DNA of 28,207 bases from CAZGTQ01 sp964528575. GTDB taxonomy: Bacteria > Planctomycetota > UBA1135 > GCA-002686595. The translations under genes and the position numbers were made by a program. The stretch is taken from assembly GCA_964528575.1 (NCBI GenBank), contig CAZGTQ010000451.1, forward strand, positions 1-28,207, read 5' to 3'. The notes beneath the pieces were generated by a model. It made no database searches and was not told where the DNA came from. It saw only the letters and a list, made by a program, of their open reading frames with translations. Of the stretch, positions 7,672-14,824 are shown one piece after another. Each line of letters opens with the position of its first letter. The stretch's first letter is position 1.

Positions 7672-9720
7672 TCACTCCGAGCGCATCCGTTCGAGGATGC
7701 CGGCGGCGTCGGTCGAGCGCGCGCCGAGGGCGAAGCCGGGAAGCTCGCCGCTCACGACGCCGATGTCGCTCGAGACCGCGGCCGTGTTGCCGTCGGCGTC
7801 GACCGCCGTGACGTCGCCGCGCGTGCCGTGCGAGTTGACCGCGATCACCAGGCCGTCGCGCAGGAGCACCGGGCTCCCGCTCGAGCCCGAGCGCGTCAAG
7901 CACGTGTACATGTAGCTCGGCCGCCGCGTCTCGCCGCCGGTGTACACGAGCTCCTCGGTCGAGCTGAGGTGGCCCGGCGTGAACACCTGCGCGACGGTGC
8001 CCTTCGGATGGCCCAGCACCGCGACCTCGACGCCGCGGCGCGCGCGCTCGGTGCCGGCGAGCTCGAACACGTGCAGCTCCTTCGGCAAGTTCGCGACGCG
8101 CAGGATCGCCACGTCGAGGAACGGGTCGCTCTGGACGACGTCGAGCTTGTCGAGCGGCACGAGGCTGCCGTCGTGCAGGACGACGGCCCACCGCGTGCCC
8201 GTCGCCAGCGCCTCGACGACGTGTGCGTTCGTCATGACCAGGCCGGCGGCGTCGACGAGGAAGCCGGTGCCGGTCGCGATGCCCGCTTCGCTCTCGCCCT
8301 GGAGCCAGAAGACGCCCGACTCGACGCGCTCGCAGGTGCCGGCCCAGTCCTCCTGCCGTGACGCGCGGTCGAGCGGAACGAGCGACTCGCTCACGCCGCC
8401 GCCGGGGTCGAGCACCTCGAGCTTCTCGGCCAGCGCCTTGCTGTAGCGGCCGTCGAGCGCGAACGACGTCGAGAGCGCGAAGTCGCGCTCCTCGAGGTCG
8501 TACACGTCCGCGCGCAGGAGGAAGTACTCGCCCAGGCGCAGGAAGCGCGGCTGGACGACCATCGTGATGCCCGCGCGCCGCAGTTGCGCCTGCACGGTGC
8601 GGTCGTTGACGGCGCCGCCGCTCGTGAGCAGGTCGTCGAGCTCCTCGGGGTTCGCGCTCTGCAGGAACGTCAGGTCGTTGAACACCTCGCTGGGATCGAG
8701 CCGCGGGCGCAGCTCCTCGACGACCTGTCGCGCGACGTCGGTGCAGAAGCGGTAGTTGTCCGTGCTCTGCAGGCTCTTGCGGTACGCCGTCAGGAACGCG
8801 CGCGCGGCGTCGACGTTCGGGAACTCGTAGCCGCCGAGCGAGAAGGGCTCGTCGCGGGGATTGGAGCCGTCGGGGCGGATCGGGCGCGCGTCGAGCGCGA
8901 GCTTGTTGCGCCGGTACTCGTCCCACAGCGACGAGAGCTCGTTGAAGCCGCTCGCGAAGAGCGACGAGTCGGCCGGCGCGACGTAGATGCGGCGCTCCTC
9001 CTCCTTCGGCTGCGAGCACGGGTGCTGCTCGATGCGCTTGGAGAGCAGCACGACCGCGACGCGCAGCTCGTGCAGGAGGTCTCCGCGTCCGCTCGCGGGC
9101 AGCCGCTCGGCGACGGTCCACGCGCGGTCGGGGACGAGCAGATCGATCGCGCGCTTGTGCTGCTTCGTGCCCGGGATCGCGAAGGCGCAGCTCGAGCCCA
9201 CCTCGAACCTCTCGAGCACGTCGGCGGCGATCACCTCGACCTCGATCGGGTCCGCGCGACCCGCGACGTCCGGCTGCGACATCGTGCCGAACACGACGAC
9301 GTCGACGCCGAGCCGCGGCCCTTGTGCGAGCACGTCGGCGTAGCGGTAGAGCGCCGTCGGCTCGGTCACGTTCAGGTCGCGCAACGTCTGGATCATCTCG
9401 CGCGGGTTCAGCACGACGCCGCCGAAGCCCGCGCTCTCGATCGCCGTGGCGAGCTCGGTGCCGAGCTCGACGCCCAGGCGCGTCACGAACGGCTCCCCGC
9501 CCTCGGGGAAGAACGCGAGCGGGAGGACGCCGATCGTCTTCGACGCCTCGACCGATTCCGCGAGCGACGCGGCGAACGCATCGACGTCCGGCGCGCCAGG
9601 GCCGGACAGGCGGTTCGATCCGTTCTCTTGCCGGGCCTGGGCCGGAACGGCGGCGAGAACGACGGTCGCGACGACGGCGCAGACGCAGCGCGGCGGCGCG
9701 TACAAGAGCTCCCCGAGCAT
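7672..9720 (-). CDS. Secreted trypsin/HtrA-like serine protease with N-terminal FlgO/CsgG-like region
   Basis: The 682-residue protein has a signal peptide (about 1-30, ending PAQA). Residues about 45-170 contain a region like FlgO/CsgG/LpoB alpha-beta domains (KTIGVLPLAFF, ELGTELATAIESAGFGGVV, GVDVVVFGTMS); a second such stretch at about 340-425 contains GITMVVQPRFLRLGEYFLL. The C-terminal part, about 465-655, is a trypsin-like fold with GTGFLVDAAGLVMTNAHVV (His500), LDVAIL (Asp536) and GSSGSP (Ser614), so the catalytic triad looks complete. No PDZ domain follows. I chose the ATG at 9720 because the signal peptide starts there and GGAGGGG lies just before it; a frame running to 9822 adds basic, signal-less sequence. 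The protein is probably periplasmic and, from its operon, linked to the LpoB-like and COG3014-like lipoproteins. Confidence 0.88.
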   Translation of the reverse strand: MLGELLYAPPRCVCAVVATVVLAAVPAQARQENGSNRLSGPGAPDVDAFAASLAESVEASKTIGVLPLAFFPEGGEPFVTRLGVELGTELATAIESAGFGGVVLNPREMIQTLRDLNVTEPTALYRYADVLAQGPRLGVDVVVFGTMSQPDVAGRADPIEVEVIAADVLERFEVGSSCAFAIPGTKQHKRAIDLLVPDRAWTVAERLPASGRGDLLHELRVAVVLLSKRIEQHPCSQPKEEERRIYVAPADSSLFASGFNELSSLWDEYRRNKLALDARPIRPDGSNPRDEPFSLGGYEFPNVDAARAFLTAYRKSLQSTDNYRFCTDVARQVVEELRPRLDPSEVFNDLTFLQSANPEELDDLLTSGGAVNDRTVQAQLRRAGITMVVQPRFLRLGEYFLLRADVYDLEERDFALSTSFALDGRYSKALAEKLEVLDPGGGVSESLVPLDRASRQEDWAGTCERVESGVFWLQGESEAGIATGTGFLVDAAGLVMTNAHVVEALATGTRWAVVLHDGSLVPLDKLDVVQSDPFLDVAILRVANLPKELHVFELAGTERARRGVEVAVLGHPKGTVAQVFTPGHLSSTEELVYTGGETRRPSYMYTCLTRSGSSGSPVLLRDGLVIAVNSHGTRGDVTAVDADGNTAAVSSDIGVVSGELPGFALGARSTDAAGILERMRSE

Positions 9721-9898
9721 GATTCCCCTCCGAGCGAACTGGACGCGGCCATTACAACACCGCGCCGCGCGCCAACCACGCTCGGGGCGGAGCTTTTGCC
9801 CGTCATTCGCGGGTTGGCGCATCTCGAGCCGGAACGTCGCGGCCGGAACGTCCCTGTCCCGATCCCTGCGGCAGACGTGCCGGGTTAGAACGTGCGCG
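9721..9898. promoter_or_regulatory. Divergent intergenic region, protease operon / ATL-oxygenase gene
   Basis: This 178-bp gap separates two divergent genes and must hold both promoters. The ribosome site of the protease gene (GGAGGGG on the minus strand) lies at about 9725-9731. A relatively A/T-rich patch (CCATTACAACACC, 9750-9762) could be part of the leftward promoter, but I see no well-spaced pair. No strong inverted repeat was seen. Confidence 0.35.
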
Positions 9899-11080
9899 GT
9901 GTCCCTCGAGCACTATCTCGACGTCGTCCGCGCGATCCCGCGCGGCGAGACGCGCACGTTCCTCGACGTCGCGCGCCTCGCGGGCCGACCCGGCGGAGCG
10001 CGCACCGCGTCGCGCGCGGTGCACGCGTGCCCCGTCGATTCGCCCGTGCCGTGGCACCGCGTCGTCGCGTCGAACGGCGCGCTCGCGAAGGACCCGTCGC
10101 GCGCCGCGCTCCAGCTCGCGCGCCTGCGCGAGGAGGGGGCGCGCCCGCTGGAGGGCGAGCCCGTCCGCGCGTGGTGCGAGCGCGCACGCGTCCCGTTCGT
10201 GGGACGCCTGCCGGAGCGCATCTTCGCGCCGGCCGGCGATCCGCGCGCCGACCGCTGGCCGGCGGCGCGCGTCGAGCCGCTCGCCGGCGCGCTGGGCGCG
10301 CGCTCGCGCGGCTTCGTCCCGTTGCCCTCGGGTAGCGCGGGTAGCTCGCGTAGCGCGCGGGCGGGGGAGCGGCGCGCGGACCGCGGGTCCCCGGCGCGCG
10401 ACGGGCCGCTGCCGGCGCCGCCGGCCGAGCGTCGCGCGGGGCCGAACGCGCCGCTCGCGGCGCGCCTCGCGGCGATCGACCTCGCCGCCGCGCGCCGCGA
10501 TCTGGCCGCGAGCGGCTTCCTGCGCGTGCCGCGGCTGCTCGCGCCCGCCGAGTGCGACGCGATCCGCGCCGCCGCGCACGAGCCCGACCGCTTCGAGCGC
10601 ACGATCGAGATGCGGCCGAAGGGCTACGGCATCGGGACCTACCAGTACTGGCGCGAGCCGCTGCCCGACCCGCTCGACGAGCTGCGCGAGCGGCTCTACG
10701 CGCTCCTCGTCCCCATCGCGCGCGAATTCGGGTCGGACGAGCTCCCGGCGACCCTCGGGGCGTTCCACGCGCGCTGCCGTGCCGCCGGCCAACGCCGTGC
10801 GTCGTCGATCCTGATCGACTACGGCTCGGGCGGCGTGAACTGGCCGCACCGAGACATCTACGGGAAGGTCTGGTTCCCGCTCCAGGGGCTCGTCGTGCTC
10901 AGCCGTCGCGGCGTCGAGTTCGACGGCGGCGACTTCGTGTTGTACGAAGACGAGCGCCGGGCGGTCGCGGCGGACGAGGGCGACCTCGTGCTCTTCCGCT
11001 CGCAGCTCCGCCACGGCATGGACCCGATCACGCGCGGCGAGCGCCACGCCGTCGGGCTCGTGTTCCACCTTGCACAGTAG
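9899..11080 (+). CDS. Alkyltransferase-like (ATL) domain fused to DUF2086-type 2OG-Fe(II) oxygenase
   Basis: The 393-residue protein starts at a GTG. Residues 1-110 are an MGMT-type DNA-binding domain. The active-site PCHR is PWHR here (W52), as in ATL proteins, which bind O6-alkylguanine without removing the alkyl group and hand the lesion to other repair. The helix carrying the base-flipping arginine is kept (GGARTASRAV, R35). A Pro/Ala/Arg-rich linker (about 140-185) joins it to a 2OG-Fe(II) oxygenase (about 195-393) resembling COG3826/DUF2086, with HRD at 317-319 as HxD iron ligands, the late H372 and GERHAVGLVFH at 380-390. DUF2086 proteins have been predicted to oxidise damaged nucleic acids. 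The fusion suggests a lesion reader tied to an oxidative demethylase or a related activity. The 40-bp spacing to the aminotransferase gene suggests cotranscription without an obvious functional link. Confidence 0.88.
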   Translation: MSLEHYLDVVRAIPRGETRTFLDVARLAGRPGGARTASRAVHACPVDSPVPWHRVVASNGALAKDPSRAALQLARLREEGARPLEGEPVRAWCERARVPFVGRLPERIFAPAGDPRADRWPAARVEPLAGALGARSRGFVPLPSGSAGSSRSARAGERRADRGSPARDGPLPAPPAERRAGPNAPLAARLAAIDLAAARRDLAASGFLRVPRLLAPAECDAIRAAAHEPDRFERTIEMRPKGYGIGTYQYWREPLPDPLDELRERLYALLVPIAREFGSDELPATLGAFHARCRAAGQRRASSILIDYGSGGVNWPHRDIYGKVWFPLQGLVVLSRRGVEFDGGDFVLYEDERRAVAADEGDLVLFRSQLRHGMDPITRGERHAVGLVFHLAQ

Positions 11081-11121
11081 ATACCCGGATGAAGGCACGC
11101 TAGCACCCATTCGAGACAGCG

Positions 11122-12255
11122 ATGCGCATCGAACCCTTCGAGCTGGAGCGCTGGCAGTCGACGCACGAGCACGACGTCGAGATCAATCTCTCGGAGAGCG
11201 GGGTGCACCCGCCGAGCGTCGCGGAGCTGCTCGCGCTCGAGGGCACGGACGTGCTCGAGCTCGAGGCGCTCGGTCGCGTGCACCTCGGCTATCCGCGCAC
11301 GAACGGCAGCGAGGAGCTGCGCGCCCGCATCGCGGCGCTGTACCCGGGCGCGAGCGCGGGCGACGTGCTCGTCACCCACGGCGGCGCCGAAGCGAACCTC
11401 GTCGCGTGCCTCGCGACCGTGGAGCCGGGCGACGAGGTCGTGGTGCTGCTGCCGAGCTACATGCAGGCGCACGGGCTCGCGCGTGCGCTCGGCGCGACGG
11501 TGAAGCCGTGGCCGATCCGCGCGGAGCTCGGCTGGGCGCCCGATCCCGACGAGCTCGACGAGCTCGTCGGGCCGCGCACGCGGCTCGTGCTCCTGACGAC
11601 GCCGAACAACCCGACCGGTCGCATCCTGCGCGCGCCCGTGCTCGACGCCGTCGCGCGCGCTGCGGAGCGCGTCGGCGCCTGGGTCCTGTCCGACGAGATC
11701 TACCGCGGCGTCGAGCTCGAGCCGCGCGACGAGGCGCCGACGATGTGGGGGCGCACCGACCGGTTGCTCGTCACGTCGGGGCTGTCGAAGGCGTACGGTC
11801 TGCCGGGGCTGCGCACCGGCTGGGTCGTGTGCGGCCAAGCGGGCGCGGTCGAGCCGCTGTGGGCGCGCAAGGACTACACGACGATCGCGGTCTCGCCGGT
11901 GACGATGGCGCTCGCGGCCCACGCGCTCGATCCCGCGCGCCGCCGCGCCCTGCTCGAGCGCGCGCGCTCGCTACTGCGCGCGAACCTCGCGGCGGTGCGC
12001 GAGCGGCTCGCCGCGGCGCCCGGGCTGTTCGACGCCGCGCCGCCCGAGGCGGGCGCGATGCTCTGGATGCGCTACGACGCGCCGATCGACTCGCGCACGC
12101 TCGCCGAACGCATGCGCGTCGAGCACCGCACGCTCGTCGTCCCCGGCGCGCACTTCGGCCACGAGCGCTTCGTGCGGCTCGGCTTCGGCGGCCCGCAAGA
12201 GCCGCTCCTCACGGGCCTCGACCGCCTGATCGCGTTCCTGCGCGCGGAACGCTGA
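11122..12255 (+). CDS. Class I/II PLP-dependent aminotransferase
   Basis: The 377-residue protein is a fold-type I PLP enzyme of usual length. Landmarks in order are LGYPRTNGSEELRARIA (55-70), the phosphate and ring-binding THGGAEAN (85-92), PNNPTG (161-166), DEIY (191-194) and SGLSKAYGLPGLRTGW (219-234), where K223 should form the Schiff base and R231 precedes the substrate site. The substrate is not readable from the motifs. The short N-terminal arm and VHPPSVAEL are like those of the aminotransferases sometimes labelled capreomycidine synthase-like, but I do not claim that reaction. Cytoplasmic. It lies 40 bp after the ATL-oxygenase gene and converges on a Kelch gene with only 9 bp between the stops. 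Confidence 0.92.
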   Translation: MRIEPFELERWQSTHEHDVEINLSESGVHPPSVAELLALEGTDVLELEALGRVHLGYPRTNGSEELRARIAALYPGASAGDVLVTHGGAEANLVACLATVEPGDEVVVLLPSYMQAHGLARALGATVKPWPIRAELGWAPDPDELDELVGPRTRLVLLTTPNNPTGRILRAPVLDAVARAAERVGAWVLSDEIYRGVELEPRDEAPTMWGRTDRLLVTSGLSKAYGLPGLRTGWVVCGQAGAVEPLWARKDYTTIAVSPVTMALAAHALDPARRRALLERARSLLRANLAAVRERLAAAPGLFDAAPPEAGAMLWMRYDAPIDSRTLAERMRVEHRTLVVPGAHFGHERFVRLGFGGPQEPLLTGLDRLIAFLRAER

Positions 12256-12270
12256 CCGTTCCCGTCAGCG
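12250..12270. terminator. Two-way hairpin shared by two convergent stop codons
   Basis: CGCTGAC (12250-12256) pairs perfectly with GTCAGCG (12264-12270) around a 7-nt loop. The left arm contains the TGA of the aminotransferase gene (12253-12255) and the right arm the TGA of the minus-strand Kelch gene (12265-12267). It is well placed to end transcription from both sides, although a T-run is absent. Confidence 0.55.
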
Positions 12271-13392
12271 CGGGCCGGCGCTGTCGTCCGGACAGCCGGC
12301 CTTGCAGGTCCAGGTCGTGCCGTCCCACTCCCAGAGGTCGGGCAGCGCGGGGGAGCTGGGCCGGTCGAAGCCTCCGAAGAGGAGGACGCGCCGGCGGGCC
12401 GGGTCGTAGACCATGGCGTGGTGGTTGCGCCCCGCCGGGCCGCGCGCGCTGCTCGGCGTCCACGCGGTCCCGTTCCAGATCCACGTGTCGTCCATGTTCC
12501 GGGGGGCCGGCTCCATCTGGAACCCGCCGAACACGACGGTCTGGCCCCGCTCCGCGTCGAACGCCGACCGCGCGCCGTCGCGGCCCGAGGGGCCGGCGCC
12601 CTCGCGCTCCTGCCAGCCGCTCCCGTCCCACGTCCAGGTGTCGTCGAAGGTCGTGAAGCCGCGGCCATCGACCGCGTGGCCGCCGAAGAGCAGCACCGTC
12701 CCGCTGGCGCCGTCGTGGGCCAGGAGGGCGGGGAAGCGGGGCTCTGGCCCGCTCGTGCCGGCGTTCGTCCAGGCGCGGCCGTCCCAGGTCCAGGTGTCCC
12801 CCCGCATCACGTCGCCGGTGCTCCCGCCGAAGAGCACGACGACGCCGCGCACGGGATCGAACGTCATGCCGTGGCCTTCGCGGGGCCCCGGACCCGACAC
12901 GTCGCGCTGCGTCCAGCCCGCGCCGTCCCACTCCCAGGTCTCGGCGAGCTGGACGTACTCGGCTTCGCCGACCTCGCCTCGGGACCCGCCGTAGACGACC
13001 AGGACGTCGCGCCGCGTGTCGAAGGCGGCTGCGGCCAGGTTGCGCCACGGCGGGCCGTCCGCGGATGCGAGCTGCCAGCCCGCTCCGGTCCAGGCCCAGA
13101 GCTCGACGGTGTCGGACGCCGACGTCCCGCCGGCCGGTGACCCGTTGACGAGCAGCACGGACTTGCGCTCGTCGTCGTAGACGAGCTCGTGCCACATGCG
13201 CACGGACGGCTGTGCTGGTTCGTGAGCGGTTGGCTGCGCCTGCTCGCCGGCGGCCGGCTCCTGCTCGCCGGGCGCTCGCTTCGGCGGAGCGGGCTGGCGA
13301 GCGTCCGTGCCGGGACCGGCGGCCACGACCACCGTCTGGGGTGTGACCGTCAGGAGTGTGATCGTCAGGAATGTGGCGGTGCGAGCTCGCAT
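12265..13392 (-). CDS. Secreted Kelch-type six-bladed beta-propeller protein
   Basis: The 375-residue protein has an N-terminal signal peptide (MRARTATFLTITLLTVTPQ..) and a Pro/Gln/Glu-rich linker (about 30-65). From about residue 65 to the end come six propeller blades, each closed by a W-x-W-[DNT]-G-x-x-W signature: LWAWTGAGW, TWEWDGAGW, TWTWDGRAW, TWTWDGSGW, TWIWNGTAW and LWEWDGTTW. Most blades also carry the Kelch-like VLLFGG strand. Such proteins bind other proteins or sugars; no enzyme motif is visible. A C..GC pair near the end (TCKAGC) may form a disulfide. I start at the ATG at 13392; an ATG six codons upstream (13410) is also possible. The signal-peptide coding DNA holds a 15-nt tandem duplication. 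Divergent from a small lipoprotein gene 75 bp away. Confidence 0.85.
   Translation of the reverse strand: MRARTATFLTITLLTVTPQTVVVAAGPGTDARQPAPPKRAPGEQEPAAGEQAQPTAHEPAQPSVRMWHELVYDDERKSVLLVNGSPAGGTSASDTVELWAWTGAGWQLASADGPPWRNLAAAAFDTRRDVLVVYGGSRGEVGEAEYVQLAETWEWDGAGWTQRDVSGPGPREGHGMTFDPVRGVVVLFGGSTGDVMRGDTWTWDGRAWTNAGTSGPEPRFPALLAHDGASGTVLLFGGHAVDGRGFTTFDDTWTWDGSGWQEREGAGPSGRDGARSAFDAERGQTVVFGGFQMEPAPRNMDDTWIWNGTAWTPSSARGPAGRNHHAMVYDPARRRVLLFGGFDRPSSPALPDLWEWDGTTWTCKAGCPDDSAGPR
13341..13370. repeat. 15-nt tandem duplication inside a signal-peptide coding region
   Basis: Two copies, GTGTGACCGTCAGGA (13341-13355) and GTGTGATCGTCAGGA (13356-13370), differ at one base. They lie in the minus-strand Kelch gene and add five residues of the T-[IV]-T-L-L type to the hydrophobic core. 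Degraded half-copies flank them. The unit is a multiple of three, so it keeps the frame. Confidence 0.7.
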
Positions 13393-13467
13393 GCGCGCAT
13401 CATGGCACATGCTGCCCCGACGTGCGGCGCGTCGAACGCGCGGCCGCGTAGGGTCGTCGCCGCCGCC

Positions 13468-13716
13468 ATGAATCCGAAGCCTGGCAAGAGAATCGCCCGT
13501 GGCGTCCTCGCGGCAATGCTGCTCGCGCTGTCGTTCGCATGCGGCTCGAACCCGCCCGAGCCCGAGTGGCCGCCGGTGGCGGCGCCCGAGGTGCCCTGCA
13601 CCTGCGGCACGCCCGAGGCGGCCATGCTGGGTTGCGCGCATCCGACGTGCCTCGCCGGCAAGAACAACTACGCGAACCCCGACTGCGTGTGCGGCACGTT
13701 CGCCATCCCGCGCTGA
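13468..13716 (+). CDS. Small cysteine-rich lipoprotein
   Basis: The 82-residue product has a basic start, a hydrophobic core and a lipobox LSFAC with the lipid-bearing cysteine at C25. The mature part is only about 58 residues: a Pro/Glu-rich spacer, then six cysteines in the pattern C44-x-C46, C56, C61, C73-x-C75. Two CxC pairs bracket the motif, which suggests a metal site or a disulfide knot; I recognise no named family. The ATG at 13468 gives a textbook lipoprotein signal, and the frame fills the gap between two other genes. It is followed after 10 bp by the TPR protein gene with a GAGGAT-type ribosome site overlapping its own end, so the two are very likely one operon and may act together in the envelope. 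Confidence 0.75.
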   Translation: MNPKPGKRIARGVLAAMLLALSFACGSNPPEPEWPPVAAPEVPCTCGTPEAAMLGCAHPTCLAGKNNYANPDCVCGTFAIPR

Positions 13717-13726
13717 GGATCTCGAG

Positions 13727-14731
13727 ATGAATCGCCCGACCGCCCGCGTGCGCGCCCTCGCGCTCGTTCTGCTCCTCGCTCCGCTCGCCGGCGCGCAGAG
13801 CATCAAGCTCAGCGACGGCACCGTCGTCCGCGGGCGTGCCACCGCGTACGACGACGCCAAGCAGGTGCTGTCGTTCCGCACCGAGAGCGGCAAGGAGGTC
13901 GACTACCGGCTGGACCAGCTCGACGAGCGCTCGGTGTACATGGTGCACGCGAGCCTCGTGCCCGAGGACAGCGGCCGCGGCCAGCTCCAGCTCGCGAACT
14001 TCGCGCGCGACATCGGGCTGTACAAGCATTCGGCGCGCCGCTACGGCCTCGCCGAGAAGGCCGACCCGTCGCTGAAGGACGAGGTCGAGCAGGAGCGCAC
14101 GGTGCTGCGCGAGAAGGCTGCCGACTTCTGCTTGGAGCAGGCGCAGGAGGCGCAGGCCAAGGGTGACACGAAGGAGGCCGAGAAGTGGCTCACGCTGCTC
14201 ATCGAGAAGCTCCCGGGCGAGCCGCAGGCCGAGCAGGCGGCGACCATGCTCGACGGGCTCTACACCACTCGGCGCCACGCCCAGGACGACGAGCTCGAGC
14301 GCGAGCACGCCGAGCTGATCCAGAAGGACCTGAAGGAGGCCAAGCGGCGCTACGATCGCATGATCGAGCTCACGAAGGCCGGGCTCACCTCGCGCGGTAG
14401 CACCGCGGTCAAGGACTTCGAGGGCGCGATCAGCGACGGCGCGTTCGTGCTGAAAGAGATCGAGGGAGTCCGCAAGAAGTATCCGGACGTCGTGCATGTC
14501 CAGGAGGGCGCGGTCAAGTACCGCGCGCTCGCGACCGGCCAGATGGTCGACGCGCACCTGCACCTCGCCAGCCACTACACCGTGCAGACCGACTACAAGA
14601 ACGCGCTGCGCCAGGCCAATGCCGCGCTCGCGCTCGATCCGAGCAACCAGGCCGCCACGGCCCAGCGTGCCCGCATCGAGCAAGAGGCCAACGACGGGAT
14701 CGGGGTCTTCTCGTCGCGTTCGCTCCGGTGA
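13727..14731 (+). CDS. Exported protein with helical/TPR-like repeats
   Basis: The 334-residue protein has a signal peptide (about 1-23, ending AGAQ). Residues 24-75 form a small beta-rich domain beginning IKLSDGTVVRGRATAYDD, similar in style to the short SH3-like starts of many planctomycete exported proteins. The rest is mostly charged helix: likely coiled coil at about 110-260 (for example ELEREHAELIQKDLKEAKRR) and one TPR-like repeat at about 275-310 (LHLASHYTVQTDYKNALRQANAAL). No catalytic motif is seen. It would act as a scaffold in the periplasm or envelope. The ATG at 13727 lies 10 bp after the small Cys-rich lipoprotein gene, and a strong palindrome follows the stop. Confidence 0.82.
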   Translation: MNRPTARVRALALVLLLAPLAGAQSIKLSDGTVVRGRATAYDDAKQVLSFRTESGKEVDYRLDQLDERSVYMVHASLVPEDSGRGQLQLANFARDIGLYKHSARRYGLAEKADPSLKDEVEQERTVLREKAADFCLEQAQEAQAKGDTKEAEKWLTLLIEKLPGEPQAEQAATMLDGLYTTRRHAQDDELEREHAELIQKDLKEAKRRYDRMIELTKAGLTSRGSTAVKDFEGAISDGAFVLKEIEGVRKKYPDVVHVQEGAVKYRALATGQMVDAHLHLASHYTVQTDYKNALRQANAALALDPSNQAATAQRARIEQEANDGIGVFSSRSLR

Positions 14732-14737
14732 CGGGCG

Positions 14738-14761
14738 GGCCGTGCCCCGCGGGGCACGGCC
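14738..14761 (+). terminator. Perfect 24-bp palindrome after the TPR-protein gene
   Basis: GGCCGTGCCCCG is followed directly by its reverse complement (14738-14761). As RNA it would form a very stable hairpin with a small loop opening at its centre. It lies 6 bp after the stop codon of the TPR-protein gene and before the convergent dps gene, so a terminator role, possibly two-way, is likely. Confidence 0.65.
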
Positions 14762-14773
14762 GAGCTGCGGCGT

Positions 14774-14816
14774 CGGCCGGTCGCGCGACCGCTGATCGCG
14801 CGACGGCCGGTCGCGC
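14774..14816. repeat. 13-bp direct repeats with an internal palindrome, downstream of dps
   Basis: CGGCCGGTCGCGC occurs at 14774-14786 and again at 14804-14816, 30 bp apart. The first copy overlaps a 14-bp palindrome (CGGTCGCGCGACCG, 14778-14791). The block lies between the convergent TPR-protein and dps genes and may help to end transcription of dps. It could also be a short interspersed repeat, which only a genome-wide count would show. Confidence 0.55.
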
Positions 14817-14824
14817 TCTTGCGG

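Noticed and set aside
9899..10210. A true O6-methylguanine methyltransferase
   Set aside because: The acceptor cysteine of PCHR is replaced by tryptophan, so suicidal alkyl transfer is not possible; ATL is the better call.
13265..13375. Anything beyond a signal-peptide repeat, such as a CRISPR-like array
   Set aside because: Only two full copies of 15 nt with no unique spacers; it is a coding micro-duplication.
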